Of a DNA stretch of 64,000 nucleotides, positions 1 through 9,508 are shown one piece after another. Position numbers and translations under genes: made by a program. The stretch lies in the NCBI GenBank assembly GCA_902495075.1, contig CABUVO010000004.1:62001-126000 (forward strand), given 5' to 3'. Source of the DNA: an uncultured Porphyromonadaceae bacterium. Its GTDB lineage: Bacteria > Bacteroidota > Bacteroidia > Bacteroidales > Muribaculaceae. Positions within the stretch are counted from its first letter, which is position 1. Every line of letters begins with the position of its first letter. The notes beneath the pieces were generated by a model that saw nothing but the letters and a program-made list of their open reading frames with translations, was not told the DNA's origin and did no database searches.

Positions 1-109
1 TTCCTTCGAGTGAATTGTAATATCCTGCCGGGGCATCCGCCAATGCCGGCACAGCGAGAGTCAGCGCGCAAAAAGCTGCCCCCGCAAAACTGCTTAAACG
101 TGATTTCAT
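1..109 (-). CDS. N-terminus of a secreted endonuclease I-like protein (partial)
   Basis: Only the first 36 codons lie in the window; the gene runs off the left edge. Reading leftward from an ATG at 109-107, the product begins with a typical signal peptide (MKSRLSSFAG..., hydrophobic core, then PALADA) and continues APAGYYNSLEG. The complete gene just upstream (317-2029) has AGYYNRMNGKSG at the same place after its signal peptide, so this is probably a second secreted endonuclease I paralogue in tandem. The match covers only about ten residues, so the family call is an inference. A terminator at 251-283 separates the two genes, so this one should have its own promoter. Confidence 0.55.
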   Translation of the reverse strand, partial: MKSRLSSFAGAAFCALTLAVPALADAPAGYYNSLEG

Positions 110-176
110 GATAAAGGTCATATTCAGTTTTGAATACAATTTTCTTTAAACGATTCTTAAAATTACTTCAGAATTG

Positions 177-184
177 CAAATATA
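177..184 (-). promoter_or_regulatory. possible -7 box (TATATTTG)
   Basis: Read on the minus strand this is TATATTTG, matching the Bacteroidetes -7 consensus TAnnTTTG, and it lies about 70 bases upstream of the partial gene starting at 109. I see no convincing TTTG at the usual 19-20 base spacing, so the assignment is weak. The rest of 110-250 is AT-rich with no gene. Confidence 0.35.
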
Positions 185-250
185 TACAAAACCCGCGAAT
201 ATTTTCCCATCCAAATCCAATTTTTTATTCACTAATCTTGCTGAGCAAAC

Positions 251-283
251 AAAAAAGAGCGTCAGAACCAGATTCCGACGCTC
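251..283 (-). terminator. intrinsic terminator after the endonuclease I gene
   Basis: On the minus strand a hairpin (arms GAGCGTC/GACGCTC, extended by GAA/TTC past one mismatch, at 283-257) is followed directly by six T residues (256-251). It lies 34 bases past the stop codon of the 317-2029 gene. Confidence 0.85.
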
Positions 284-316
284 ATCAAATCAATTATGAT
301 GTATATATGATGTATA

Positions 317-2029
317 TTAGATTACGAGTTTGACGGGACGCATGCCTTCGGAGGTGACGACATAAACGCCGGGAGGAAGAAGGAAGATATCTCCATCAAC
401 GGGCGTTGCGACATACATCACTTCGGTGCCGTTGACATCATATACATGCATAGGCTTGCTGTCACCGTTAAGCTTGATCATGAAGCCTCCGTCAACTGCA
501 AATACCTGCATCGGAGCAGAAATATAGAGATCTTCAACCGAACTTCCTGCAGCAACATAAATCTCATTTGATGGCTCAGAAAGCATACCAAGACGCGAAT
601 ACTGAACATAATATGTCTCTGCAACTCCAGGATCGCGATCACTGATCACGTAACTGGTCTCTCCGGTCTCATAGGTTTCAGTCTCTTGGTTGCCATCCAC
701 AAGGCGCGTGCGTGTCAATACATAATAATCGGCAATTTCGCTGTCTGCAACGGGATTCCAGTGAGCGGTATATGAATTGGCTGTCATATCCGTGGGCTGC
801 AATGCCGTAAGAGTAGTGAATGTCGGCATCGGAAGAGCCTCACCTTTGAGCGTCACAGCTATCGAACCTGTCAAGCCTCCATCATAAAGCACTATCTTTG
901 CTTCATGCAGCCCGACAGCGGTAGGTGTGTAGGTGATATTAAGCAGATAACCCTGATTCTGATTGATTGTGGCAGCAGGAATCTCCTTGGTGATTTCGGG
1001 CACGAACATAGCTCGGTCTGTTCCTGTCACTCTCACCGAAAGCGGGGATGTGAGGTTCTTGCCTACAATCTGCAGCACACGGGTCTCCGAACGCCCCACA
1101 GCTACCTGTCCGAAATCAAATGCCTCGCCATTGACAGGAGCTGTGATTTCCGGATCGCCAGTGATTGGAGGAGTGGGATCACTACCCTGCTGCTGATCGA
1201 CATAGAAGACCTCCGTGGTGCGTGTTCCCCAGATATATTCAGCAAGCTCGGGGAAATCCACAAACGGATTACGATTCCCCTGATATTGCTCAACCACATT
1301 ATTGCGGTCGATCTCTTTCTGGTCTACCGGATCCTGACGGCACCATTGCAGTAGCATCTCCTTTGCCCAGGGCACAAGGGTTGGATACGCCTCTTTCTTA
1401 TACATATAATTGATTACCCAGTTTATGTCGTCATAGACTGTGGCAACATACATGTATGCGCGTGCAAAGTCGCCTTTGTATTCGTCATCCGGTTCGAACA
1501 CGTTGCGGCTTCCGCCCCCATATCCGGTCTGAGCACCACCGACCTTGGTCACGCCATTGTTGAAACTTGTTGAAGCCGTAAGACCTAACGGATAATTGAG
1601 CTTCGCCTGGTTTGCCGCGCCATCGGATGGGTAAAGATTCCACATGTCGGAATAAGCGGGCGTATATTCCACAGAGCCGTTCAACTTCCACCACGATTTG
1701 GGCACACTGTGCTCGCGCTGCATTTTGTTTGCCGAGAAACTGCTCTTGCCGCTCTGACCGCGCTGAATCAAATACACGGCATCGGAATACATATCCCACC
1801 ACCGTTTGCATCCATTCACAAGCTCCGGATATACATCTGAATACTGCCAATAATTCGGCAGATCGTAATATTCAAGCGTCTGATGCGATTGCACGCATTC
1901 CTTAGCTGCGGCTTTAAGCGCAGCCCCACTCTTACCGTTCATCCGGTTATAATATCCGGCTTTGAATTCAGCCGAAGCACCGACAGCTACACATACCGTC
2001 AGCAAAAAACTTATGTATAATTTCTTCAT
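317..2029 (-). CDS. secreted endonuclease I family nuclease with T9SS-like tail
   Basis: 570 residues counted from the ATG at 2029, chosen because it opens a clean signal peptide (MKKLYISFLLTVCVAVGASA); an upstream in-frame start would put 14 odd residues before it. The catalytic region (about 20-290) carries hallmarks of the His-Me finger endonuclease I (EndA) family: REHSVPKSWW, DMWNLYPSD, a YKGDFARAYMY segment and NRNPFVDFPELAEYIWG. An immunoglobulin-like region and a fibronectin III-like region follow (about 295-500). The end (VYDVNGTEV...PPGVYVV...KLVI) resembles a type IX secretion sorting domain. Known members degrade DNA or RNA without sequence specificity outside the cytoplasm. It sits downstream of a TonB-receptor/OB-fold lipoprotein operon, which suggests a role in extracellular nucleic acid use. 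Confidence 0.88.
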   Translation of the reverse strand: MKKLYISFLLTVCVAVGASAEFKAGYYNRMNGKSGAALKAAAKECVQSHQTLEYYDLPNYWQYSDVYPELVNGCKRWWDMYSDAVYLIQRGQSGKSSFSANKMQREHSVPKSWWKLNGSVEYTPAYSDMWNLYPSDGAANQAKLNYPLGLTASTSFNNGVTKVGGAQTGYGGGSRNVFEPDDEYKGDFARAYMYVATVYDDINWVINYMYKKEAYPTLVPWAKEMLLQWCRQDPVDQKEIDRNNVVEQYQGNRNPFVDFPELAEYIWGTRTTEVFYVDQQQGSDPTPPITGDPEITAPVNGEAFDFGQVAVGRSETRVLQIVGKNLTSPLSVRVTGTDRAMFVPEITKEIPAATINQNQGYLLNITYTPTAVGLHEAKIVLYDGGLTGSIAVTLKGEALPMPTFTTLTALQPTDMTANSYTAHWNPVADSEIADYYVLTRTRLVDGNQETETYETGETSYVISDRDPGVAETYYVQYSRLGMLSEPSNEIYVAAGSSVEDLYISAPMQVFAVDGGFMIKLNGDSKPMHVYDVNGTEVMYVATPVDGDIFLLPPGVYVVTSEGMRPVKLVI

Positions 2030-2063
2030 TCGCAATATGGATTTTAATAAAAGAAACAATCCG

Positions 2064-2123
2064 GGAAGCAATTTATAAATTGTCTTCCTTTCAAAAATAT
2101 ATAACGCATAAATACGTATTTAT
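2064..2123 (-). promoter_or_regulatory. leader hairpin, -7 box and 16-bp palindrome upstream of endonuclease I
   Basis: Three elements sit between the terminator at 2172-2207 and the start codon at 2029. A hairpin at 2064-2088 has a perfect CAATTTATAAATTG core (2069-2082) flanked by GGAAG/CTTCC. A -7-like box TATTTTTG is read on the minus strand at 2099-2092. A perfect 16-bp palindrome ATAAATACGTATTTAT lies at 2108-2123, close upstream of that box. The order palindrome, -7 box, leader hairpin suggests a promoter with an operator and a structured leader. No clear -33 box was found. Confidence 0.45.
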
Positions 2124-2171
2124 TCTCTTTGGCTTCTAATGTTTTCTAACACATCTCTTATTTATTATAAT

Positions 2172-2207
2172 AATATCCCCTGCCACTATTGCGTGGCAGG
2201 GGATATT
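2172..2207 (-). terminator. hairpin terminator of the deoC-to-lipoprotein operon
   Basis: A perfect 15-bp inverted repeat (2172-2186 and 2193-2207, loop of six) lies 21 bases past the stop codon at 2228. The sequence after it on the minus strand is TTATTATAAT, not a clean T run, so termination strength is uncertain, but the stem is long and GC-rich at its centre. Confidence 0.7.
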
Positions 2208-2227
2208 GATTATGATAAAAATCAATG

Positions 2228-4450
2228 TTATTTTGAAGCTTTTACCTCGAGATCGTTGATCTCCCAAGTGTCTGCACCGGCTGAAGAAGAGCCATATTTG
2301 AATGCCACCTGAATCTTTTTACCTGCATAAGCACTGAGGTCGATATCTCCTGAACTTACAAATGTCCATGCACCGGCATCAGGCCATGTAGGAATGCTTA
2401 TCTCTGTCCAGCTTGACGAGCCACTTTCGCGCACAACAAAACCACAAAGCTCTTTGAGAGTTGTCTGGAACTTGGCAGCATGACGGAAAGAGGCCTTGGC
2501 AGATGTATAACCTGTAAGATCAATCACAGGGGTCACGGCATATGCAAGAGACTCATAGGCTGTATTGCTTACAAATGCGCTGGCATTCAGATAACCACTA
2601 TTGTTATAAACTTTCCACGTCCACACTCCATTTGATACCGCAGACGGAACATTTACATTATCGATTGTCCAGTCTGCAGGCAGAGCTGTCAGGGATTTAC
2701 CAAGCGAAGAATATACAGTTGTTTCTTCTCCTACTGGTGGTGTAGGAGTGTCGCCACCGCCTTCACTTACAATCACATACTCTTCCACATTCTTCATACT
2801 TGTCATGCCGAAATAAGATGTGATCTCACCTTTCACTTTGACTCTTGCCCCATAAATTGCAGGATTCTTGGATATGCCGAGGGTGGCACGCACATCTCCG
2901 GTATTCTTCAATCCGACAGGAACAGAATTGTCAAGTGTTGCCGAACCTACTGGCACCATTGAGAGTGTCACATTTGTAGCGTTGGTGTAGTTGGTGGATC
3001 CTTCGGTCGGAGTGTTGCCAAACACTGTCTCTGCCCACTTCGTATTGGGTGAATAACCTACAACATAACCTTCCATCCACATGCCGGTGCCGGGTGACGC
3101 GGTTTTTACCTGATCTGCATTATATGGTTTCTCCTGCGTACCGTTACCGGCAGGGATTGCGTCTCCACCGGGACCGGGGGTGTCACCGCCGCCGATTGTC
3201 ACGCCGTCAACCTCGACGTCGTTGGCTGTGCCGCCATTGCCGGTGATACCGGGCATGCCGAGGAATGTAGCAAGATTTCCGTTGACAAGAATTGCTTTTT
3301 TGAGCACACCGGGGTTGTCAACCAAGTTGACAGATGCGCGGAATGCAGATCCCTGCGGAAGCTCTACTGCAAGACACTTGCTCCAGTCGGTTTCATCGGC
3401 AGAAGCTGCGATAAGGATGTTGTTATCCATCTCGGCATCAGCACCGAAGATCACGTTATCGTTCGACTGAACATCGTTCACACCGGCTTTCACAGAACCT
3501 ACAATATAACCTGTCACCCATCCGGCGGCACCCTGATCCATAAGTTCCATAGCTTCTGCGATGGTGTAAGGATCATCTTTCTGACCTTTCTTAGTGATCA
3601 TCACGTCGCCTAAGCCACGGAGAAGAAGCTGCCAAGCATCGCCATAGTAGGAAAGAATACCGCGAACAGTACCTGTTCCTTCGGGGATCATCTCGTTGTA
3701 GAAATTGGAATATCCCGAAGTGCGCACAGTCAGTTTGCCACCGTTGGCGTCAACAAGGGTGCGATTCACACTCTCCTGATAGGGAGCGTAAGTCTCTTTG
3801 CCACCCTCCTCGAAATGCACGTTGCGGAATTCCACAAGCTGGCTCTGCATGTTGCGGAAATCCTCGCCTGTAGTAGGCAGTGAGAATGTGGTCACAATGC
3901 AGTAGGGATTCTCCGAGGGCCATGTGGCATCCTGAGCCACATATTTCACATCAGGATTTGGGAATCCGTTCAACTCTGAATGAGCAAGGAAAATATCCCA
4001 CGGCATGAATGTAAGCGATGGAGCACCCTCATACAGGTCATACCAGCCAAGCTGCTGAAGCCCGTTGTAATAACCGATATAGAGACCAGTGGCATTTACC
4101 ACCACATCCTGACCGATACGATAGTCGGTATAGGTTGAACCCTGGTTCACTGAAAGAGCGATTGCAGCGGTCTCGTCCTGAATCACGATTGATTTATAGA
4201 TATTGCCGGTGGCATCACTTGAGATTACTCGCCCGTGGATGATATACGGAGTCTGTGTTGCCTCATCTTTCATGGGACACAACACAGTCTGATCGGCAAA
4301 CGCCGTTTTAAACTCGGAGATGGTGGTATTCGCCTCCATCGTGGCTTTTGGCTCGACAAGCGCGGGCGCATCCATATCAGCCTGACAGGAGGATACGGAA
4401 ACGGCGGCTGCCATTGCCATTCCAAGGTATAATGTCTTTAAAATTTTCAT
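2228..4450 (-). CDS. lipoprotein with DUF5689, DUF6359 and anchor-J-like domains
   Basis: 740 residues with a lipoprotein signal (VSVSSC at about 17-22), so probably lipid-anchored in the outer membrane. Residues about 45-290 look like DUF5689 (a segment around IIHGRVISSDATGNIYKS). Residues about 295-410 look like DUF6359 (WVTGYIVGSV), with a second related OB-fold-like repeat at about 435-570 (WMEGYVVGYS). Residues about 585-740 form a choice-of-anchor-J-like beta domain (SLAYAVTPVIDL..., ending ADTWEINDLEV). OB-fold domains of this type often bind nucleic acid, but no function is proven. It is the last gene of a run with the neighbouring DUF6359 lipoprotein (21-base gap) and the TonB receptor. 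Its C-terminal third is clearly homologous to that of the neighbour. Confidence 0.8.
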   Translation of the reverse strand: MKILKTLYLGMAMAAAVSVSSCQADMDAPALVEPKATMEANTTISEFKTAFADQTVLCPMKDEATQTPYIIHGRVISSDATGNIYKSIVIQDETAAIALSVNQGSTYTDYRIGQDVVVNATGLYIGYYNGLQQLGWYDLYEGAPSLTFMPWDIFLAHSELNGFPNPDVKYVAQDATWPSENPYCIVTTFSLPTTGEDFRNMQSQLVEFRNVHFEEGGKETYAPYQESVNRTLVDANGGKLTVRTSGYSNFYNEMIPEGTGTVRGILSYYGDAWQLLLRGLGDVMITKKGQKDDPYTIAEAMELMDQGAAGWVTGYIVGSVKAGVNDVQSNDNVIFGADAEMDNNILIAASADETDWSKCLAVELPQGSAFRASVNLVDNPGVLKKAILVNGNLATFLGMPGITGNGGTANDVEVDGVTIGGGDTPGPGGDAIPAGNGTQEKPYNADQVKTASPGTGMWMEGYVVGYSPNTKWAETVFGNTPTEGSTNYTNATNVTLSMVPVGSATLDNSVPVGLKNTGDVRATLGISKNPAIYGARVKVKGEITSYFGMTSMKNVEEYVIVSEGGGDTPTPPVGEETTVYSSLGKSLTALPADWTIDNVNVPSAVSNGVWTWKVYNNSGYLNASAFVSNTAYESLAYAVTPVIDLTGYTSAKASFRHAAKFQTTLKELCGFVVRESGSSSWTEISIPTWPDAGAWTFVSSGDIDLSAYAGKKIQVAFKYGSSSAGADTWEINDLEVKASK

Positions 4451-4471
4451 CTTTCTTTCAATTTATGGCGA

Positions 4472-5515
4472 TTATTTTATACCTGTCACTTTAAGGTCAT
4501 TGATCTCCCAGGAGTCTGCTCCGGCTGCCGAGCATCCATATTTGAACGCTACCTGCACCTTCTTGCCTGCAAAGGCAGAAAGATCCATCTCGCCGGAGTC
4601 TGCCCATGTCCATTTGTTATCAAGTGGAGGCCAATTGGGAACAGTGATATCAGTCCACTCTGTAGTGCCCGCCTCACGCACGGCAAATCCGCAGAGTTCC
4701 TTGATGGTGGTCTGGAATTTAGCTGCATGGCGGAATGATGCTGAAGCACCGGTGTAGTCCGTAAGGTCAATCACCGGAGTAATGGCATATGCCAGTCCAT
4801 CGCCGGTGGCGCCGTAAGCTGTGGCATAAAGATATCCTTTACCATTATATTCTTTCCATGACCAGATTTCAGTCTTTCCTTCGGGAAGTTTCACATTATC
4901 GATGGTCCAGTCAGAGGGTATGCCGGTCAGCGTATTTGCGAGAGATTCGTAGACAACCGTCCCGTCACCAGGTGTGGGTGTTGGAGTCGTGCCGGGCTTC
5001 GACACTATATCTATCGAGGAATCACCCTTGTCTCCCCACACATATGCAGAAACTGAACGAACACCATAAACAGAACAGTATTTCTTCCCTACCGTTCCAA
5101 GTATTGTCACCTGTTTCCCCTTATTAGCAACATTACCCATATTAAGAGCCTGACGCACCGGACCGGAGGGAAGCTGCACTGTAATGCACTTGCTCCAGTC
5201 TTTCTCATCCGGCGTTTCTGCCATAAGTATATTGGTCTGCACCGGTGCGGGAGCCGTGAAATCAGCAGTAGCCTCGGAGCAGGTATTGGAAATATTGGTA
5301 TTCACACATCCCACGATGTAACCGGTCACCCAAACTGCATCGTATCCTTCGGTGACTGTGCCGAGACTAACCTGATATACCGACATGGGATCATCCCAAA
5401 CCCCATAATGAATACCGGGATTATTTACAGGCGGTTCTGCAAGATCATCGTTGCAAGATCCAAGACCCAGAGTCATAAGGATCAGCATCGAAAAAATTAT
5501 CTTTATATTTTTCAT
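4472..5515 (-). CDS. DUF6359 / anchor-J-like lipoprotein
   Basis: 347 residues with a lipobox (LGLGSC near residue 20). An OB-fold-like DUF6359 region spans about 45-170 (VWVTGYIVGCV, then KDWSKCITVQLPSG). After a threonine/proline linker a choice-of-anchor-J-like beta domain spans about 195-347. That C-terminal domain matches the downstream lipoprotein almost residue for residue in places (FRHAAKFQTT, KELCGF, GADSWEINDL), so the pair arose by duplication. It lies between the TonB receptor (63 bases upstream) and the larger lipoprotein (21 bases downstream). By analogy with SusD/E-type partners, a surface ligand-binding role for the receptor is inferred. Confidence 0.78.
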   Translation of the reverse strand: MKNIKIIFSMLILMTLGLGSCNDDLAEPPVNNPGIHYGVWDDPMSVYQVSLGTVTEGYDAVWVTGYIVGCVNTNISNTCSEATADFTAPAPVQTNILMAETPDEKDWSKCITVQLPSGPVRQALNMGNVANKGKQVTILGTVGKKYCSVYGVRSVSAYVWGDKGDSSIDIVSKPGTTPTPTPGDGTVVYESLANTLTGIPSDWTIDNVKLPEGKTEIWSWKEYNGKGYLYATAYGATGDGLAYAITPVIDLTDYTGASASFRHAAKFQTTIKELCGFAVREAGTTEWTDITVPNWPPLDNKWTWADSGEMDLSAFAGKKVQVAFKYGCSAAGADSWEINDLKVTGIK

Positions 5516-5578
5516 CTTTATTTACTATTTATGAATCAATGTATAATTAAAATTTCCTTATTACACATTCCTCATTAA

Positions 5579-8395
5579 TTAAAACCGGATTCCTACATTG
5601 AAGAAGACACGTATGCCCTGGGCATAGTAGATCTTGTTGGGGAATTTATTCACGTTATAGTCAGTATAGTCAAACTTACCCTCCTGATATCCACCGGTCT
5701 GGATATTGCGATTGTTGAGAAGGTTGTTGACACTGAGATTGAAATTCACAGAACCGAACTTGGTGTATAGGACCTTACCGATAGAGAGGTTCATCACCCA
5801 TTCCGAATTGAGTTTGTCCTGACGTGTTATTTCAGCCTGCTTCTCTGCATAGAGCATATCGGGGGTGATTCCCTGAGCTGCCTGAGCTGCAGAAGGCGTG
5901 CATTGGCTCCAGAGACCGGGCATCTCTTCGTGGCGTGCCGGAGAAAGGTCGATCCAGTTGTCGCCAAACCATTGTGCGTTCACTTCGAAGAACCACTGTT
6001 TCACATTATAGTTCACACCCAACGAATAAACCTGCTGGGGTGTGCCTCCGATATGATAGTTCTTTAGATATACGCGACGTGTCACATCATCCTGCGAACC
6101 GTTCTCATAGCTACGTACGCCAAGAGGATCGTTCTCGTAGGTATAGCGTGAGAATGTTCCGGCTGCGGAAACAGAGAGGTTGCTGAGGATCTTGTATTCC
6201 ATACCGAGCTCGATACCTTTGTATTCGGTTTCCATACCCGACATAGAGTAGTTCATGAAAGTGTTGAGCTGATAGTCATAGAAGCCGGAACGCTTGATGC
6301 CGTCCCACATCTTAGTGTAGAAACCTGTCACAGATCCACGGAAGCGTGAATAGTTCCAAGTGTAAGAGAGGTCAGCAGAGAAGAAGCGCTCTGATTTGAG
6401 ACCCTGCACGGAGGTGTCTTTTGTACGCGGAGATACGTAGCTGTAATCGGGCATAGGTGCGCGTGTACCGTAAGATGCGTGAGCGGTGAAATAGTTGCGA
6501 CCGTCGAGCTTATAGGTTGCGCCTGCCTTGAGAGCGGCATTGTCGAATGAATGGTGCTTGCCTGTGCCGAGTGAATTTTCGGGAGCACGACCATTCTGCA
6601 TGTTACCGTGACGAACGAAGTCTGTGAAACTTACCTCAACACCATAGTTCACATTCCAGTGGGCGGTGTTGATCTGGTTCTGCAGCCATGCGCGGGCATT
6701 GATGCTGCGGATGTTGTAGTCATATCCGAAGATGTCACCTTTGTAGACCTTACGGTTCGGATAACGCATATCATTCTGAAGGATATCGGTGTTTCCGGCG
6801 AAATCGCGCTCAGAGAAGTTGTCGACATCACGCCAGTATTCACCACCGAGGAGATCACGCACGGTCTTGTAGTAGTGTCCGTCGCTGTAGTTGAGGCTGA
6901 GACCGCCCTGAAGAGTCATGTTGTCGTTGATGCGGTGGTCAATATAAGAATTGAGCATCCATGAAGTGACGTTTGAATGACGGTTCTCAAGAATATAACT
7001 TGACTGGCCCACAAGTTCGGGATCGCGGTCAAACTGCTCACGGTTCAGAAGGTTGGTCTGATAGAGACGATTCCAGTCGATCTGGCGGTGAGCTTTGTCT
7101 CCGCTCCACCAGTCTGTCACGAAATCATATGCGGCAAGCTGGGCGGCATAAAGATCAGGCTCGGTGAGAGGATCGGCATCCGGTGTGTAATAAGAAGGGA
7201 GATAACGGTAGTAGTCGGGACGAGGATCGGCGGTCTGATACCAGTTGAGCGCGGAGCTGCTGTATCTGTTAGCACGGAATCCGATACCGGTGTTGACTTT
7301 GGTTCCCATCTTGGGTTTCCATATCCAGTTGAGAAGCACGGCGGGATCTACCGATTCCACTATACGCGCGCTCTTCTTCTTGCCGTCGAGATAACCCCAC
7401 GACGGGTTGTAGAGATTGGAGCCGGCGAGATCATAAGCCTCCTGGGTGGCGGCGCTGTTGGTTGCACGCTGCGTAGGAGCTCCCCATGCTGTCAGGTTGA
7501 GTGAATGATGATCGTTAAATACTTTCTGCAGACTGAGCTGAAGACCTAAAGAATTATAAAATGTGCCTTCGATCACACCCTCCGGTGCATATCGTCCGAT
7601 GATTGATGCAGAGAACGCCCACCCGTTTTTGTTAAGACCGGTGGAATACTGGAACATCGCCCTGAGCATATAGTTTGAGTTGGTATATGCCAGATTTCCC
7701 TTGAATCCGGGAGCATACTCGGATGCATATGTGGTGAAGTTGCTGGAGCCGCCGATATTGCCATATCCGAACGGAGCAGCCTCAAGACCGATGTCTGTAG
7801 TGCGGTTGCGGAATGCGCTTGAAGTCATGCCGCCCAGACCGGAATAGTTGAAACGTCCGCGCATCGCGTCATTGAAATTGAAACCGTTGATATAACCTGT
7901 GTTCCAGTTGCTGTCATAGCCACGCCAGCGGAAACGAGCTATTGAGAAATCATAATTGGAGGTCTGATAATAGATATCGTCGGTGGCACCCTGGATTGAG
8001 CCCACACTCTGACCCACGCTCTCGTCATCGAGAATCTGGTCTTCATCAAATAGGAAATCCTCGCTTTCCAATTGTGAGCCCTCGAATCCTGACGGATCGA
8101 GCTTGATTTCACCTATGTTCTTCACAAGTCCGTCAACAATCTTGACATCCTGATACGCATCGGCATAGCCGTATGCAATGATCTGGAGCACGTCCGTGCC
8201 GGGAGCGGCATTGGAGATGGTGAACGTACCGTCAGAAGCACTTGTCACAAAAATTGCCTGGTCACGCAAAAGGATGTTGGCATCACCTACAGCCTTTCCC
8301 GTGCGGGCATCAACCAATGTGCCGGTAAGACCCGTCGCGGCAAGCGACGGAAGTGCCATACACAGCAGCATTAGCAATGATAATTTAATTCGCAT
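5579..8395 (-). CDS. TonB-dependent outer-membrane receptor
   Basis: 938 residues. A signal peptide (to about residue 19) is followed by a carboxypeptidase regulatory-like domain (about 22-100; GTLVDARTGKAVGDANILLRD), then a plug and a 22-strand-type barrel ending in an aromatic residue (VFFNVGIRF). An acidic patch (EDFLFDEDQILDDES, about 112-126) precedes the plug. It lacks the long N-terminal signature of SusC proteins and has no SusD beside it, so it is a stand-alone TonB receptor rather than a SusCD pair. The upstream neighbour is a secreted nuclease (35-base gap) and the downstream neighbours are OB-fold-like lipoproteins, which points to import of nucleic acid fragments. That substrate is inferred. 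Confidence 0.88.
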   Translation of the reverse strand: MRIKLSLLMLLCMALPSLAATGLTGTLVDARTGKAVGDANILLRDQAIFVTSASDGTFTISNAAPGTDVLQIIAYGYADAYQDVKIVDGLVKNIGEIKLDPSGFEGSQLESEDFLFDEDQILDDESVGQSVGSIQGATDDIYYQTSNYDFSIARFRWRGYDSNWNTGYINGFNFNDAMRGRFNYSGLGGMTSSAFRNRTTDIGLEAAPFGYGNIGGSSNFTTYASEYAPGFKGNLAYTNSNYMLRAMFQYSTGLNKNGWAFSASIIGRYAPEGVIEGTFYNSLGLQLSLQKVFNDHHSLNLTAWGAPTQRATNSAATQEAYDLAGSNLYNPSWGYLDGKKKSARIVESVDPAVLLNWIWKPKMGTKVNTGIGFRANRYSSSALNWYQTADPRPDYYRYLPSYYTPDADPLTEPDLYAAQLAAYDFVTDWWSGDKAHRQIDWNRLYQTNLLNREQFDRDPELVGQSSYILENRHSNVTSWMLNSYIDHRINDNMTLQGGLSLNYSDGHYYKTVRDLLGGEYWRDVDNFSERDFAGNTDILQNDMRYPNRKVYKGDIFGYDYNIRSINARAWLQNQINTAHWNVNYGVEVSFTDFVRHGNMQNGRAPENSLGTGKHHSFDNAALKAGATYKLDGRNYFTAHASYGTRAPMPDYSYVSPRTKDTSVQGLKSERFFSADLSYTWNYSRFRGSVTGFYTKMWDGIKRSGFYDYQLNTFMNYSMSGMETEYKGIELGMEYKILSNLSVSAAGTFSRYTYENDPLGVRSYENGSQDDVTRRVYLKNYHIGGTPQQVYSLGVNYNVKQWFFEVNAQWFGDNWIDLSPARHEEMPGLWSQCTPSAAQAAQGITPDMLYAEKQAEITRQDKLNSEWVMNLSIGKVLYTKFGSVNFNLSVNNLLNNRNIQTGGYQEGKFDYTDYNVNKFPNKIYYAQGIRVFFNVGIRF

Positions 8396-8430
8396 AATTT
8401 TATAAGAGTCTTGTTTTGGTTATTGTCTTT

Positions 8431-9489
8431 TCATAATCTCACCACTTCCTGCACAAGGAAGATCTCAGTTGGGAGGTGGTCGGAAAATCCGTTCGACCAT
8501 GCTCCGCTGGAGAAGGTGCGGTGCGGATATCCACGATATTGACCGTCGCTCTGCAGCAGGAACTGCTTGTTGAGCACCTCGGCTCCCCAATATTTAAGAC
8601 CGCAGGCACCGTCCACAAGATTTTTGTTGACGATTATCTGGTCAAAAAGATCCCAGCTGCCACGATAAATATATGATCCGATACCCTTGTCAAGTTTCTC
8701 CCAGAAAGGATTGAAAAAACCTCCGTCGGGGGTGTTCTCTATTTTCTTAACTGCGCCAAGCGTTTCTGCCACACTCTTGTTGTGAGGATCATCGTTAAGG
8801 TCGCCCATCACTACCACTCCCATCTTGGGATCGATCTTGTAAAGGGAATCTGCGATCGAACGGCTCAGTGAGGCGGCAGCCTCGCGAAGCCAGCTGCTCT
8901 CTTTCTCCCCTCCGCGACGTGAGGGCCAGTGGTTAACGATTATGGCGATACGCCTGCCACCCATAAGACCTACTACGCACATCTGGTCGCGGGTTTTGAA
9001 TTTCGGAAGTTCCGGAACAACCAGACGATGATTTGTCACATTGATAACCCGGAAAAGCTTTGGGTTGTAAAGAAGTCCCACGTCCACACCCCTTGCATCC
9101 GGTGAATCATGGTGACAGATCTGAAGATTCCAGTCTTTTATGGCATCTGCCTTCACGAGATCCTGAAGCACTGTTATGTTCTCGATCTCGCTCACTCCGA
9201 TCACCGCCGGACCAATCGGAGTGGTCTTGGTGGTCATCTGAGAGATGGCATAAGAGATGTTTTTGATTTTCGACCAATACTTTTTACCGTCCCATTTGTA
9301 AGAGCCGGCAGGTGAAAACTCCTTGTCGTATTTCCCGTTGTTGTTGATTGTGTCGAAAAGGTTCTCAAGGTTATAGAAAGCCACACCGAATGTGCGGTAT
9401 TGCTTCCTTTGCTGCGCGTTGACACACAGCGACGCTGACACACCTATCAGGAGTGCCAGCGTTAGCTTGGTTAATTTGCGAAATCTCAT
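8431..9489 (-). CDS. secreted endonuclease/exonuclease/phosphatase (EEP) family protein
   Basis: 352 residues with a signal peptide (to about residue 25). The EEP catalytic motifs are all visible in order: FYNLENLF (Asn), GVSEIEN (metal-binding Glu), DARGVDVGLLYNP, VNHWPSRRGG (His), MGDLNDDP (Asp and Asn), WDLFDQIIVN and FSDHLP (Asp-His pair). The family covers DNase I-like nucleases, phosphodiesterases and phosphatases. The export signal and the flanking deoC and TonB receptor make an extracytoplasmic nuclease most likely. The stop of deoC is only 19 bases upstream, so the two are probably co-transcribed. Confidence 0.87.
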   Translation of the reverse strand: MRFRKLTKLTLALLIGVSASLCVNAQQRKQYRTFGVAFYNLENLFDTINNNGKYDKEFSPAGSYKWDGKKYWSKIKNISYAISQMTTKTTPIGPAVIGVSEIENITVLQDLVKADAIKDWNLQICHHDSPDARGVDVGLLYNPKLFRVINVTNHRLVVPELPKFKTRDQMCVVGLMGGRRIAIIVNHWPSRRGGEKESSWLREAAASLSRSIADSLYKIDPKMGVVVMGDLNDDPHNKSVAETLGAVKKIENTPDGGFFNPFWEKLDKGIGSYIYRGSWDLFDQIIVNKNLVDGACGLKYWGAEVLNKQFLLQSDGQYRGYPHRTFSSGAWSNGFSDHLPTEIFLVQEVVRL

Positions 9490-9508
9490 TGAGTTTTCTT
9501 TATGGAGA

